From an uncultured Eubacteriales bacterium (GTDB lineage: Bacteria > Bacillota > Clostridia > Christensenellales > UBA1242), in assembly GCA_948787875.1 (NCBI GenBank), contig CAQFKO010000038.1, forward strand, positions 1 to 11,148: a DNA stretch of 11,148 nt, in the 5' to 3' direction. Numbering within the stretch: the first letter of the stretch is position 1; each line of letters starts with the position of its first letter. The translations under genes were made by a program, and so were the position numbers. The notes beneath the pieces are model-generated. The model saw nothing but the letters and a program-made list of their open reading frames with translations, ran no database searches and was not told the DNA's origin. Positions 1 through 5,017 of the stretch are shown piece after piece.

Positions 1-1328
1 TAACCGACATAACAATCCCAGCCACCTACCAAGGCAAGAAGGTTTATGGGATTAAAGACGGAACATCTGCCACTTCTGGTGCGTTTTATAACAATACAAA
101 TATTAGAACCATAACAATAAAAGAAGGTGTTGAAAATATAGGAAGTTATGCATTTAGAGATTGTAGCAGTTTAACAAGTATAACGGTTCCATCAAGCGTA
201 ACAAGTATAGGAGATTATGTATTTGCTAGTTGTAGCAGTTTAACTGATATAACAATTCCAGAGAGTGTAACAAGTATAGGAAATAGTGCATTTTTTTATT
301 GTAGTAGTTTAACAAATATAAAAATTCCAGATGGAATAACAAGTATAAGTTATTATGCTTTTAAATGTTGTAGCAGTTTAACTGATATAATAATCCCAGA
401 TAGTGTAACAAGTATAGGCGAATATGCATTTGAAAAGTGTAGTGGATTAACAAGTATAGAAATCCCAAGCAGTGTAACAAGTATAGGCAAAGGTACATTT
501 TTTGCTTGTAGCAGTTTAGCAAGTATAATAATTCCAGATGGAGTAACAAATATAGGAGATCTTGTATTTTCTGATTGTAGCAGTTTAACTGATATAATAA
601 TCCCATCAAGTGTAACAAGTATAGGAAATGATGCATTTTATAATTGTCGCAGTTTAACTTGCATAAGTGTAGAAGAAAATAACATAAAATATAAAGGTGA
701 AGACGGAATATTATTTAATAAAGATAAAACAACAATACTTTGTTATCCAGCCGGAAAAATAGCGACTGAATATGTAATCCCAAATAGTGTAACAAGTATA
801 GGAGAATGTGCATTTGTTTATTGTAGAAGTTTAACGAACATAACAATCCCATCAAGTGTAACAAGTATAGGCAAAAAAGCATTTGCTTATTGTAGTAGTT
901 TAACGAGTATAATAATTCCAAATGGAGTAACAAGTATAGAAGATAATGCATTTTATAGTTGTAGCAATTTAACGAGCATAACAATCCCATCAAGTGTAAC
1001 AAGTATAGGAAATGATGCATTTTATAATTGTCGCAGTTTATTTAGCATAACAATTCCAAAGAGTGTAATAAGTATAGGAAATTATTCATTTAGGGGTTGT
1101 AGCAGTTTAACCAGCATAATTATCCCATCAAGTGTAAAAAGCATTGGAAAATCTGCATTTTATCAGTGTAGTAAATTGACTTCTGTAACCTTTGAAGACT
1201 CGGAAGGGTGGTTTATTGCTTGGTTAGAATATGATTCTAGTGGAATAGATGTTGTTTTGACAGATCCGGCACAAAATGCAACTTATATAAAAGATGTTTA
1301 TAGTGGCAAATATTGGAAAAAGAAATAG
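1..1328 (+). CDS. BspA-type leucine-rich-repeat protein, 3' part (5' end outside window)
   Basis: The open frame begins before the window (first full codon at position 3), runs for 441 codons and stops at TAG 1326-1328. It encodes about 14 tandem repeats of roughly 23 residues of the form VTSIGxxAFxxCSSLTxIxIP, the LRR_5/BspA type found in surface or secreted proteins of gut and oral bacteria. A longer unit at about 656-780 (containing GEDGILFNKDKTTILCYPAGK) interrupts the array, which is typical for this family. The last 45 or so residues leave the repeat pattern and end in KYWKKK. No LPxTG motif or membrane segment is seen at the C-terminus, and a signal peptide, if any, lies upstream. No Met codon occurs in the visible frame, so start-based ORF calling misses it. 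Isoleucine is encoded mostly by ATA and serine mostly by AGT/AGC, unlike the downstream genes where ATT dominates. Probably an extracellular adhesion or interaction protein (inferred from the family). Confidence 0.93.
   Translation, partial: TDITIPATYQGKKVYGIKDGTSATSGAFYNNTNIRTITIKEGVENIGSYAFRDCSSLTSITVPSSVTSIGDYVFASCSSLTDITIPESVTSIGNSAFFYCSSLTNIKIPDGITSISYYAFKCCSSLTDIIIPDSVTSIGEYAFEKCSGLTSIEIPSSVTSIGKGTFFACSSLASIIIPDGVTNIGDLVFSDCSSLTDIIIPSSVTSIGNDAFYNCRSLTCISVEENNIKYKGEDGILFNKDKTTILCYPAGKIATEYVIPNSVTSIGECAFVYCRSLTNITIPSSVTSIGKKAFAYCSSLTSIIIPNGVTSIEDNAFYSCSNLTSITIPSSVTSIGNDAFYNCRSLFSITIPKSVISIGNYSFRGCSSLTSIIIPSSVKSIGKSAFYQCSKLTSVTFEDSEGWFIAWLEYDSSGIDVVLTDPAQNATYIKDVYSGKYWKKK
599..656 (+). repeat. 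58-bp exact direct repeat inside the LRR gene, copy 1
   Basis: The 58 bases starting AATCCCATCAAG and ending CGCAGTTTA are identical to 983-1040. Other repeat units of the gene are only similar to each other, so this identity suggests recent duplication or gene conversion within the array. Confidence 0.9.
983..1040 (+). repeat. 58-bp exact direct repeat inside the LRR gene, copy 2
   Basis: Identical to 599-656, offset 384 bases (128 codons), so recombination between the copies would keep the reading frame and remove five LRR units plus the long interrupting unit. Confidence 0.9.
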
Positions 1329-1343
1329 AATGATTTTGAAAAT

Positions 1344-1376
1344 AAAAAAGCCTTAGGTTTGTGCCTAAGGTTTTTT
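1344..1376 (+). terminator. Intrinsic terminator of the LRR gene
   Basis: The stem CCTTAGG (1351-1357) pairs with CCTAAGG (1364-1370) around a 6-nt loop and is followed by TTTTTT (1371-1376). An A-run precedes the stem, so it could work weakly on the other strand too. It lies 22 bases after the LRR stop codon. Confidence 0.9.
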
Positions 1377-1441
1377 GTTTGTGGGTTTTTGTGAATTTGA
1401 AAATTATGTTTATTAAAATCTTTTCAATATGCTTATGAATG

Positions 1442-1510
1442 CACCTCTCCTTTTGGGAGCGGCAAACAATTTATCAAGGTGGGGGAAAAGTTTGTGGAGA
1501 GGGAAGGGTG
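1442..1510. repeat. Degenerate inverted repeat, possible small mobile-repeat remnant
   Basis: CCTCTCC (1444-1450) is complementary to GGAGAGG (1496-1502). A small internal hairpin, CTCC-TTTT-GGGAG, sits in the left arm. The element is clearly richer in G and C than the flanking A/T sequence. It resembles the short palindromic intergenic repeats of many Bacillota, but this cannot be confirmed from a single copy. Confidence 0.35.
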
Positions 1511-1599
1511 AAAAACAAAAAGAGATTTAACGGACTAAAAGTAATTAATATACGATTAATTTAATTTAACTATTTAACTTTGAATTTTGGTTGTGGTGA

Positions 1600-1629
1600 T
1601 TGATATAAAAGTTTGATGTTGAGTATAAT
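1600..1629 (+). promoter_or_regulatory. Possible sigma-A promoter without an evident gene
   Basis: TTGATA at 1600-1605 and TATAAT at 1624-1629 are separated by 18 bases. The next gene start is more than 440 bases away and a hairpin intervenes at 1768-1803. It may be a chance match in A/T-rich DNA, or it may drive a small RNA ending near 1808. Confidence 0.25.
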
Positions 1630-1739
1630 AAAAATAAAATTAAGTTTGCAAAACTAATTTAATTTTAACTTAAAATTTTAAATTTAAAGTAGTTTTAAAC
1701 AGTGATATCTTTGCTTTTTTCTTTAAAAAATTTTGAAAA

Positions 1740-1748
1740 TTTGTCTAA
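1740..1748 (+). promoter_or_regulatory. Spo0A-box-like site (8 of 9)
   Basis: TTTGTCTAA differs by one base from the 0A box TTTGTCGAA. Its position far upstream of spo0A is compatible with autoregulation. A single 8/9 match in such A/T-rich sequence is weak by itself. Confidence 0.35.
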
Positions 1749-1767
1749 TTTTTTTCAATTTGAGTTT

Positions 1768-1808
1768 TGCTTAAAAATTTTGCAACTTGCGAAAAATTAA
1801 GCATTTTT
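1768..1808 (+). terminator. AT-rich hairpin with T-run, terminator-like
   Basis: TGCTTAA (1768-1774) pairs with TTAAGCA (1797-1803), with further inner pairing of ATTTTGC against GCGAAAAAT (one bulge). TTTTT (1804-1808) follows. No gene ends just upstream, so it could end a small transcript or be part of the spo0A control region. Confidence 0.35.
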
Positions 1809-1814
1809 GGGCTT

Positions 1815-1823
1815 TTTGTCGAA
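1815..1823 (+). promoter_or_regulatory. Perfect Spo0A box upstream of spo0A
   Basis: TTTGTCGAA matches the known Spo0A binding consensus (core TGTCGAA) at every position. It lies about 60 bases before the distal extended -10 promoter and about 250 bases before the spo0A start, consistent with autoregulation as known for spo0A in Bacillus. Confidence 0.65.
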
Positions 1824-1883
1824 ATTTGCAACACATTTTTGCTGAAAAATTTTTGTGATTTAAAAAATTTGTTTTTCAATTTA

Positions 1884-1892
1884 TGCTAGAAT
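1884..1892 (+). promoter_or_regulatory. Distal spo0A promoter candidate (extended -10)
   Basis: TGCTAGAAT is an extended -10 element with no good -35. The core GAAT also fits the sigma-H -10 (GAAT), but no AGGA-type -35 is seen at the right distance, so sigma-A is the simpler reading. Confidence 0.4.
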
Positions 1893-1942
1893 AGTGCCTT
1901 ATGCTACAAAATTTGATTTTTGGCGATTTTTAGTTGACTAAA

Positions 1943-1951
1943 TTCGACGAA
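1943..1951 (-). promoter_or_regulatory. Spo0A-box-like site, reverse orientation (8 of 9)
   Basis: The reverse strand reads TTCGTCGAA, one base from TTTGTCGAA and containing the TCGAA core. It lies between the two candidate spo0A promoters and overlaps the first ACGAA repeat. Confidence 0.45.
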
Positions 1952-1971
1952 TTCTTACGAAATCACACGAA
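1947..1971 (+). repeat. Three ACGAA direct repeats with exact 10-bp phasing
   Basis: ACGAA occurs at 1947-1951, 1957-1961 and 1967-1971, so the copies lie on one face of the helix. The location between two spo0A promoter candidates suggests an operator, but no regulator can be named. Confidence 0.5.
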
Positions 1972-1998
1972 ATATTACATTTCATAATTAAATATTTT

Positions 1999-2028
1999 TT
2001 GCCAAAATTATACCTTTCGTGCTAAAAT
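1999..2028 (+). promoter_or_regulatory. Proximal spo0A promoter (sigma-A type, extended -10)
   Basis: TTGCCA (1999-2004) and TAAAAT (2023-2028) are 18 bases apart, and TGC (2020-2022) makes an extended -10. The predicted transcript start near 2035 leaves a leader of about 38 nt before the spo0A ATG. Confidence 0.55.
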
Positions 2029-2057
2029 ATTCTTATTGCGTAGAGCAAATAAAAATG

Positions 2058-2066
2058 AAAAGGAAG
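2058..2066 (+). promoter_or_regulatory. Ribosome binding site fixing the spo0A start
   Basis: AAAAGGAAG ends 6 bases before ATG 2073. The in-frame codon at 2019 has no such site and would lie upstream of the predicted transcript start. Confidence 0.8.
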
Positions 2067-2072
2067 TTTTTT

Positions 2073-2828
2073 ATGGAAGAAACAAAAATTTTAATCGCAA
2101 ATGAAAACCTAGAAGAAAGTAAATTAATTTCTGAAAAACTTACCGAAGAAAAAACTAACATGAATGTTCAAATCACTACTAATGGGAGGGACGCTGTTGA
2201 GCTTATCAGAAGCCAAACTTTTGACGCAGTTATTTTAGACTTAGTGCTTGCGGGCGTTGATGGCTTTGAGGTTATTGAAGAAGCTAAAAGCAAAAACTTT
2301 AAGACCAAAATTATTGTTATTTCTGCTCTTTCTAGTGACACATTCATAAAAAAGGCGGTAGCTATGGGTGCTGAATATTATATGCTTAAACCTGTAAATT
2401 TTGATTCTCTTGCAAAAAGAGTGGAAGAACTTTTTAGTCAAGATTTTGAAAGCAACATGGTGGTTACTAAAAATGACAGTGAAAAGAGTATTGAAGAAAA
2501 AATCACTAACATCTTTATTACTGTTGGAATTCCAGCACATATTAAAGGCTATCAGTTCCTGAGAGAAGCAATTAAACTTGCGATGGAAGATCCTGACATT
2601 ATTAACTCAATCACTAAAAAATTATATCCATCAATAGCAGAACGCTTTGAAACTTCGGCTTCTAAGGTTGAGAGGGCAATAAGGCATGCCATTGAAGTTG
2701 CTTGGAACAGAGGAAAAATTGAAAACATTAACAACATTTTTGGTCTTACTGTTTACACAAACAATGAAAAACCAACAAACGGCGAATTTATTGCACTAGT
2801 TGCTGACAAAATGCTTCTTGAAGTTTAA
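2073..2828 (+). CDS. spo0A: Stage 0 sporulation protein A (sporulation master response regulator)
   Basis: 251 residues, close to Bacillus Spo0A in length. An N-terminal CheY-like receiver (about 4-125) joins through a short linker to the Spo0A-specific DNA-binding domain (about 137-251). The latter has the signatures GIPAHIKGYQFLREAI (152-167), SASKVERAIRHAIEVAW (195-211) including the recognition helix, and KPTNGEFIALVADK near the end. In the receiver, the phosphate-accepting Asp is D56 (VILDL), with S84 and K106 at the other conserved switch positions. The usual acidic pair DD at 10-11 is N10 E11 here, and the motif after D56 reads LVLAGVDG in place of the common xxMPxxDG. The family acts in the cytoplasm as a transcription factor activated by phosphorelay, controlling entry into sporulation. 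It stands alone: no spoIVB upstream, and an SRP RNA gene convergent downstream. The start at 2073 was chosen from the AAAAGGAAG site. Confidence 0.96.
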   Translation: MEETKILIANENLEESKLISEKLTEEKTNMNVQITTNGRDAVELIRSQTFDAVILDLVLAGVDGFEVIEEAKSKNFKTKIIVISALSSDTFIKKAVAMGAEYYMLKPVNFDSLAKRVEELFSQDFESNMVVTKNDSEKSIEEKITNIFITVGIPAHIKGYQFLREAIKLAMEDPDIINSITKKLYPSIAERFETSASKVERAIRHAIEVAWNRGKIENINNIFGLTVYTNNEKPTNGEFIALVADKMLLEV

Positions 2829-2844
2829 TTACGGCTCTAATTTT

Positions 2845-2877
2845 AAAAGGCAAAGGCGAAATAACCTTTGCTTTTTT
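2845..2877 (+). terminator. Intrinsic terminator of spo0A
   Basis: GCAAAGG (2850-2856) pairs with CCTTTGC (2865-2871) over an 8-nt loop and is followed by TTTTTT (2872-2877). It begins 17 bases after the spo0A stop. Confidence 0.9.
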
Positions 2878-2892
2878 ATTTAAAATTAAAAT

Positions 2893-2915
2893 AAAAAAGT
2901 GACCTTTATGGTCAC
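2893..2915 (-). terminator. Intrinsic terminator of the SRP RNA gene
   Basis: Read on the minus strand, GTGACC (2915-2910) pairs with GGTCAC (2904-2899) over a 5-nt loop and is followed by TTTTTT (2898-2893). It begins 16 bases past the 3' end of the SRP RNA. Confidence 0.88.
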
Positions 2916-2931
2916 ATAATTGTTTGAAAAA

Positions 2932-3201
2932 GTGCTAAGCACACCCGTCGAAATAAGACACCGAAGTGGAAACCAAGTAGCCAGCTCCAACAAAGCTACC
3001 CCAAGGCACACGAAAGGTCTTGCTTAGTGCTGCTGCGGTCAGGCTCTGACACGGTTCACAAGTTTCCGTTGCTTAGGACCTTGTTATCAACACCGCTTGC
3101 TTGGTGCAACCTCCCATATCTTATCCCTAATGGTGCGGTCAATCCTGCTATGGTAGATCTCAGGTTACAGGGCACTACCAGCTCCCCATTTAGCTTAGCA
3201 C
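2932..3201 (-). ncRNA. ffs: Signal recognition particle RNA, large Bacillus-type with Alu domain
   Basis: This is the RNA scaffold of the signal recognition particle, which with Ffh targets nascent membrane proteins. Read 5' to 3' on the minus strand, the ends GTGCTAAGC (3201-3193) and GCTTAGCAC (2940-2932) pair to close the molecule. The 5' Alu part has GGGGAGCTGG, then GCCCTGTAACC with the conserved TGTAAC (3169-3164), and ATAGCAGGATTGA, closely matching Bacillus scRNA. The S domain has GTGAACCGTGTCAG followed by helix 8 and the invariant AGCAGC (3034-3029). Helix 8 is unusual: the segment between GTCAG and AGCAGC has the normal 11 nt but reads AGCCTGACCGC, so the apical GGAA tetraloop is absent and a CTGACC hexaloop on a two-pair stem is the best fold. 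It has its own promoter and terminator. The 270-nt length fits the large SRP class of Bacilli and Clostridia. End positions are approximate to a few bases. Confidence 0.95.
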
Positions 3202-3207
3202 TATCAC

Positions 3208-3235
3208 ATTATAACATATTTATTTAAAAAATCAA
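3208..3235 (-). promoter_or_regulatory. Promoter of the SRP RNA gene
   Basis: On the minus strand TTGATT (3235-3230) and TATAAT (3213-3208) are 16 bases apart, with an extended -10 TG one base before TATAAT. The -10 ends 7 bases before the predicted RNA 5' end at 3201, so position and RNA start agree. Confidence 0.8.
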
Positions 3236-3277
3236 GCGAAAATTTTGTGCGTAAATATTTAAAAGTTAAATAAATTG

Positions 3278-3286
3278 TGTTATAAT
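3278..3286 (+). promoter_or_regulatory. Promoter of the HAD-like gene (extended -10)
   Basis: TGTTATAAT is a perfect -10 with the TG extension; only a poor -35 (TTTAAA, 3258-3263) is seen. It is the same nonamer as the SRP RNA -10 on the other strand, so the two transcripts diverge from a 115-bp gap. The expected start near 3293 leaves about 24 nt of leader. Confidence 0.65.
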
Positions 3287-3300
3287 GGCATTATTAAGCT

Positions 3301-3308
3301 AAAAAGGA
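3301..3308 (+). promoter_or_regulatory. Ribosome binding site fixing the HAD-like gene start
   Basis: AAAAAGGA ends 8 bases before ATG 3317. The upstream in-frame TTG at 3275 overlaps the -10 element, so it cannot be the start. Confidence 0.75.
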
Positions 3309-3316
3309 TTATTTTT

Positions 3317-4222
3317 ATGGAAGAAAACAACTTTCAGATTAAAGAAAACCAAATGTTGTTTTTTGTTGATTACAACAAAACCTTGGTTAACTATAATGAT
3401 ATAGGCATGAGAGCTCATTCTATGTTTTATGACAATTACAATTCGTCTAAGCCTCTTGTTTCTATGCGATATTTAACAAAAAGCCTTGTTGATTTTGAAA
3501 AGCTTACGGGCTTTACGCCTGTTATTTGTGTGGTTTCAAATGCATCGTTTAACTTAAAAGAAAAAGACGGCAGTATTTTGCTTTTGCATGATTTTTTTAA
3601 CTTGTTTGTTTTGAACAAAGATGTGAATAATGAGGCCTCTTGTCTTAGGTTTTTTAAGTATATTGTGCTTAGAGAAAATGACGGATTTTTTAAAATTATT
3701 CCCAACAAAAAATCTTTTGAAGAATCTTTTGAATGGGTGGAATTTTCTGAACAAAATAAAGCTATAAAAATGAATGAGCAATTCAGAAAGTGTGAAAGCG
3801 TGCAAAGACTGCTTAATGTTTTTGACCCAAATAAAATCAGCAAAAATATATTTTTTGCGGGTGACGACATAAAAGACGACTATCCAATGAAACTTGTAAA
3901 AACAAATAACGGGGTCTGCAAAATTTTTGTTCGTCCCGGAAGAAGCAGAAAACTTACTTATTCAAAAATGCGAGAGTTTTGTGAAGCAAAGGGTTATGAG
4001 TTTTCTAGTACAAACCAAAACAATCAAAAACTCAGATGTTTTGATAATTTTACTTTTAAATATATTAACGATAAAGACAAAAATGCTTTGTTTAATTTTA
4101 ATGACGGCGACCATGTTGTTTTGACCCAAGCAAATTCAGACGGACTTGTTGAGGGCATAAAAAAAGCCACCGAAATTATTTTAAATTCGGGTGTTTGTCA
4201 AAAACAAAATCAAATGCAATAA
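3317..4222 (+). CDS. HAD-superfamily-like protein with DxN in motif I
   Basis: 301 residues, no signal peptide or membrane segment, so probably cytoplasmic. The HAD fold is supported by motif I FFVDYNKTL (15-23, nucleophile candidate D18), motif II VVSNAS (72-77, S74) and motif IV FFAGDDIKDDYP (179-190), which matches GDxxxD. In HAD phosphatases motif I is DxDxT; here the second Asp, the general acid/base, is N20. It could therefore be a non-phosphatase HAD, a slow enzyme or a binding protein. Between motifs II and IV there is a cap-like region of about 100 residues with no recognised signature. The C-terminal 90 residues include a short conserved-looking stretch near FNDGDHVVLTQAN (261-273) and end in a Q/N-rich tail. 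It is a single gene with its own promoter; the next gene starts 62 bases downstream with another promoter. Substrate unknown. Confidence 0.7.
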   Translation: MEENNFQIKENQMLFFVDYNKTLVNYNDIGMRAHSMFYDNYNSSKPLVSMRYLTKSLVDFEKLTGFTPVICVVSNASFNLKEKDGSILLLHDFFNLFVLNKDVNNEASCLRFFKYIVLRENDGFFKIIPNKKSFEESFEWVEFSEQNKAIKMNEQFRKCESVQRLLNVFDPNKISKNIFFAGDDIKDDYPMKLVKTNNGVCKIFVRPGRSRKLTYSKMREFCEAKGYEFSSTNQNNQKLRCFDNFTFKYINDKDKNALFNFNDGDHVVLTQANSDGLVEGIKKATEIILNSGVCQKQNQMQ

Positions 4223-4231
4223 AATAAGTAA

Positions 4232-4260
4232 TAATATTTTGACTTGATGTTAATATTTTG
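4232..4260 (+). repeat. 10-bp direct repeat in the HEPN-CBS promoter
   Basis: TAATATTTTG occurs at 4232-4241 and again at 4251-4260, 19 bases apart. The first copy overlaps the -35 and the second lies in the spacer, a layout that could serve a repressor. A/T-richness makes chance plausible. Confidence 0.35.
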
Positions 4261-4267
4261 TTATTAT
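4239..4267 (+). promoter_or_regulatory. Sigma-A-type promoter of the HEPN-CBS gene
   Basis: TTGACT (4239-4244) and TATTAT (4262-4267) are separated by exactly 17 bases. The predicted start near 4274 falls at the ribosome binding site, leaving a very short leader of about 11 nt. Confidence 0.6.
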
Positions 4268-4273
4268 TATGGC

Positions 4274-4280
4274 AAGGAGA
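4274..4280 (+). promoter_or_regulatory. Ribosome binding site fixing the HEPN-CBS gene start
   Basis: AAGGAGA ends 4 bases before ATG 4285. The earlier in-frame start at 4258 lies inside the promoter. Confidence 0.8.
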
Positions 4281-4284
4281 ATTT

Positions 4285-5007
4285 ATGAGCGAAGAAAAAA
4301 ATTCCAATGCAAAAAGGTTTATTTCGGCATATAACAGGCTTGACCAAGGTCTTAGAGATATTTATTCAATAAAAAGGTCAATGAGCTTTTCTGATGTTGT
4401 AAGAAAGGTTGCAACAGTAAACACCGTTGTTTCTAAGTTTGAAGAAGACCTTTTGGATTATGGAAGGCTAAGAAATGCCATTGTTCACAGAAGCACAGAT
4501 GAACTTATTGCTGAGCCTAACATTGAGGTGGTGGAAAAACTTGAAAAAGTTGCAAGAATTATTAATACTCCGCCAAGGGTTATTGAGTGCATTAAGCCAA
4601 GAAAGGTTTATTCCGTTGACGGCGACACAACCTTAAAAGAGGTTATCGGTGTGCTGGGCAAAGAGGGTTATTCGGTTGTTCCTGTTTATATAAACGAAAC
4701 TTTGGTGGGCGTTATTCACAGAAAAATGATTATTGACGGCATTAGCAAATTTATTTCGCAAGGTCGCGATATCGATGACGCAATTAATGACCCTGTGTCT
4801 AAGTGCTTAAACATTTTTAACGAAACAAGTCATTATGAGGTTGTGCCTTCTAGTTTAACAATAGAAAACCTTATGTATATGTTTCAACAAAACAGAAAAT
4901 TATCCAGCGTTATATTAACCGAAAAGGGCAATTATGATGAACCGGCAAAGGCTATTGTTGTGAGTGCCGATTTAATTGACCTTAATACTGTTTTGGATAA
5001 TTATTAA
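4285..5007 (+). CDS. HEPN-like domain fused to a CBS-domain pair
   Basis: 240 residues. The N-terminal ~95 residues are predicted helical and contain DYGRLRNAIVHRS (58-70); the R63-N64-x3-H68 pattern fits the Rx4-6H signature of HEPN domains, many of which are metal-independent RNases. Residues about 101-155 (KVYSVDGDTTLKEVIGVL, then PVYINETLVGVIHRKMI) form a first CBS motif, and about 170-235 form a second, more divergent one. CBS pairs usually bind adenosyl compounds (ATP, AMP, SAM, c-di-AMP), so the layout suggests a nucleotide-gated effector; that function is inferred. The next gene starts 10 nt downstream, so it is co-transcribed with an RlmI/K-like methyltransferase. No toxin-antitoxin partner is seen next to it. 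An alternative is that the helical domain is a non-catalytic HEPN used for dimerisation. Cytoplasmic. Confidence 0.75.
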   Translation: MSEEKNSNAKRFISAYNRLDQGLRDIYSIKRSMSFSDVVRKVATVNTVVSKFEEDLLDYGRLRNAIVHRSTDELIAEPNIEVVEKLEKVARIINTPPRVIECIKPRKVYSVDGDTTLKEVIGVLGKEGYSVVPVYINETLVGVIHRKMIIDGISKFISQGRDIDDAINDPVSKCLNIFNETSHYEVVPSSLTIENLMYMFQQNRKLSSVILTEKGNYDEPAKAIVVSADLIDLNTVLDNY

Positions 5008-5017
5008 TGGAAAAAAT

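Larger units (their letters stand above)
1377..1883. other. Gene-free AT-rich stretch upstream of the spo0A promoters
   Basis: No convincing gene is seen. Four things stand out. There is a G/C-richer inverted repeat at 1442-1510. A TTGATA (1600-1605) and TATAAT (1624-1629) pair is separated by 18 bases but leads to no obvious gene. A hairpin lies at 1768-1808. Two Spo0A-box-like sites lie at 1740-1748 and 1815-1823. The rest is low-complexity A/T sequence. Confidence 0.6.

Noticed and set aside
361..1020. Two minus-strand open frames of about 90-100 codons rich in Leu and Tyr
   Set aside because: They are antisense shadows of the LRR repeats; the periodic Leu/Tyr content mirrors the repeat period.
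1..1200. Regular repeats of about 69 bp suggesting a CRISPR or other DNA array
   Set aside because: The period equals 23 codons, the frame is open throughout and the repeats encode the LRR_5 consensus.
1429..1530. Small open frame of 33 codons (starts MLMNAPLLLGAANN)
   Set aside because: No ribosome binding site, and it coincides with an inverted-repeat element; coding use cannot be supported.
2241..2737. Minus-strand open frames of 61-99 codons inside spo0A
   Set aside because: Shadows of conserved Spo0A codons with no ribosome binding site or promoter.
3027..3227. 66-codon open frame on the plus strand
   Set aside because: It lies opposite the SRP RNA gene and its promoter, has no ribosome binding site, and its sequence is explained by conserved RNA structure.
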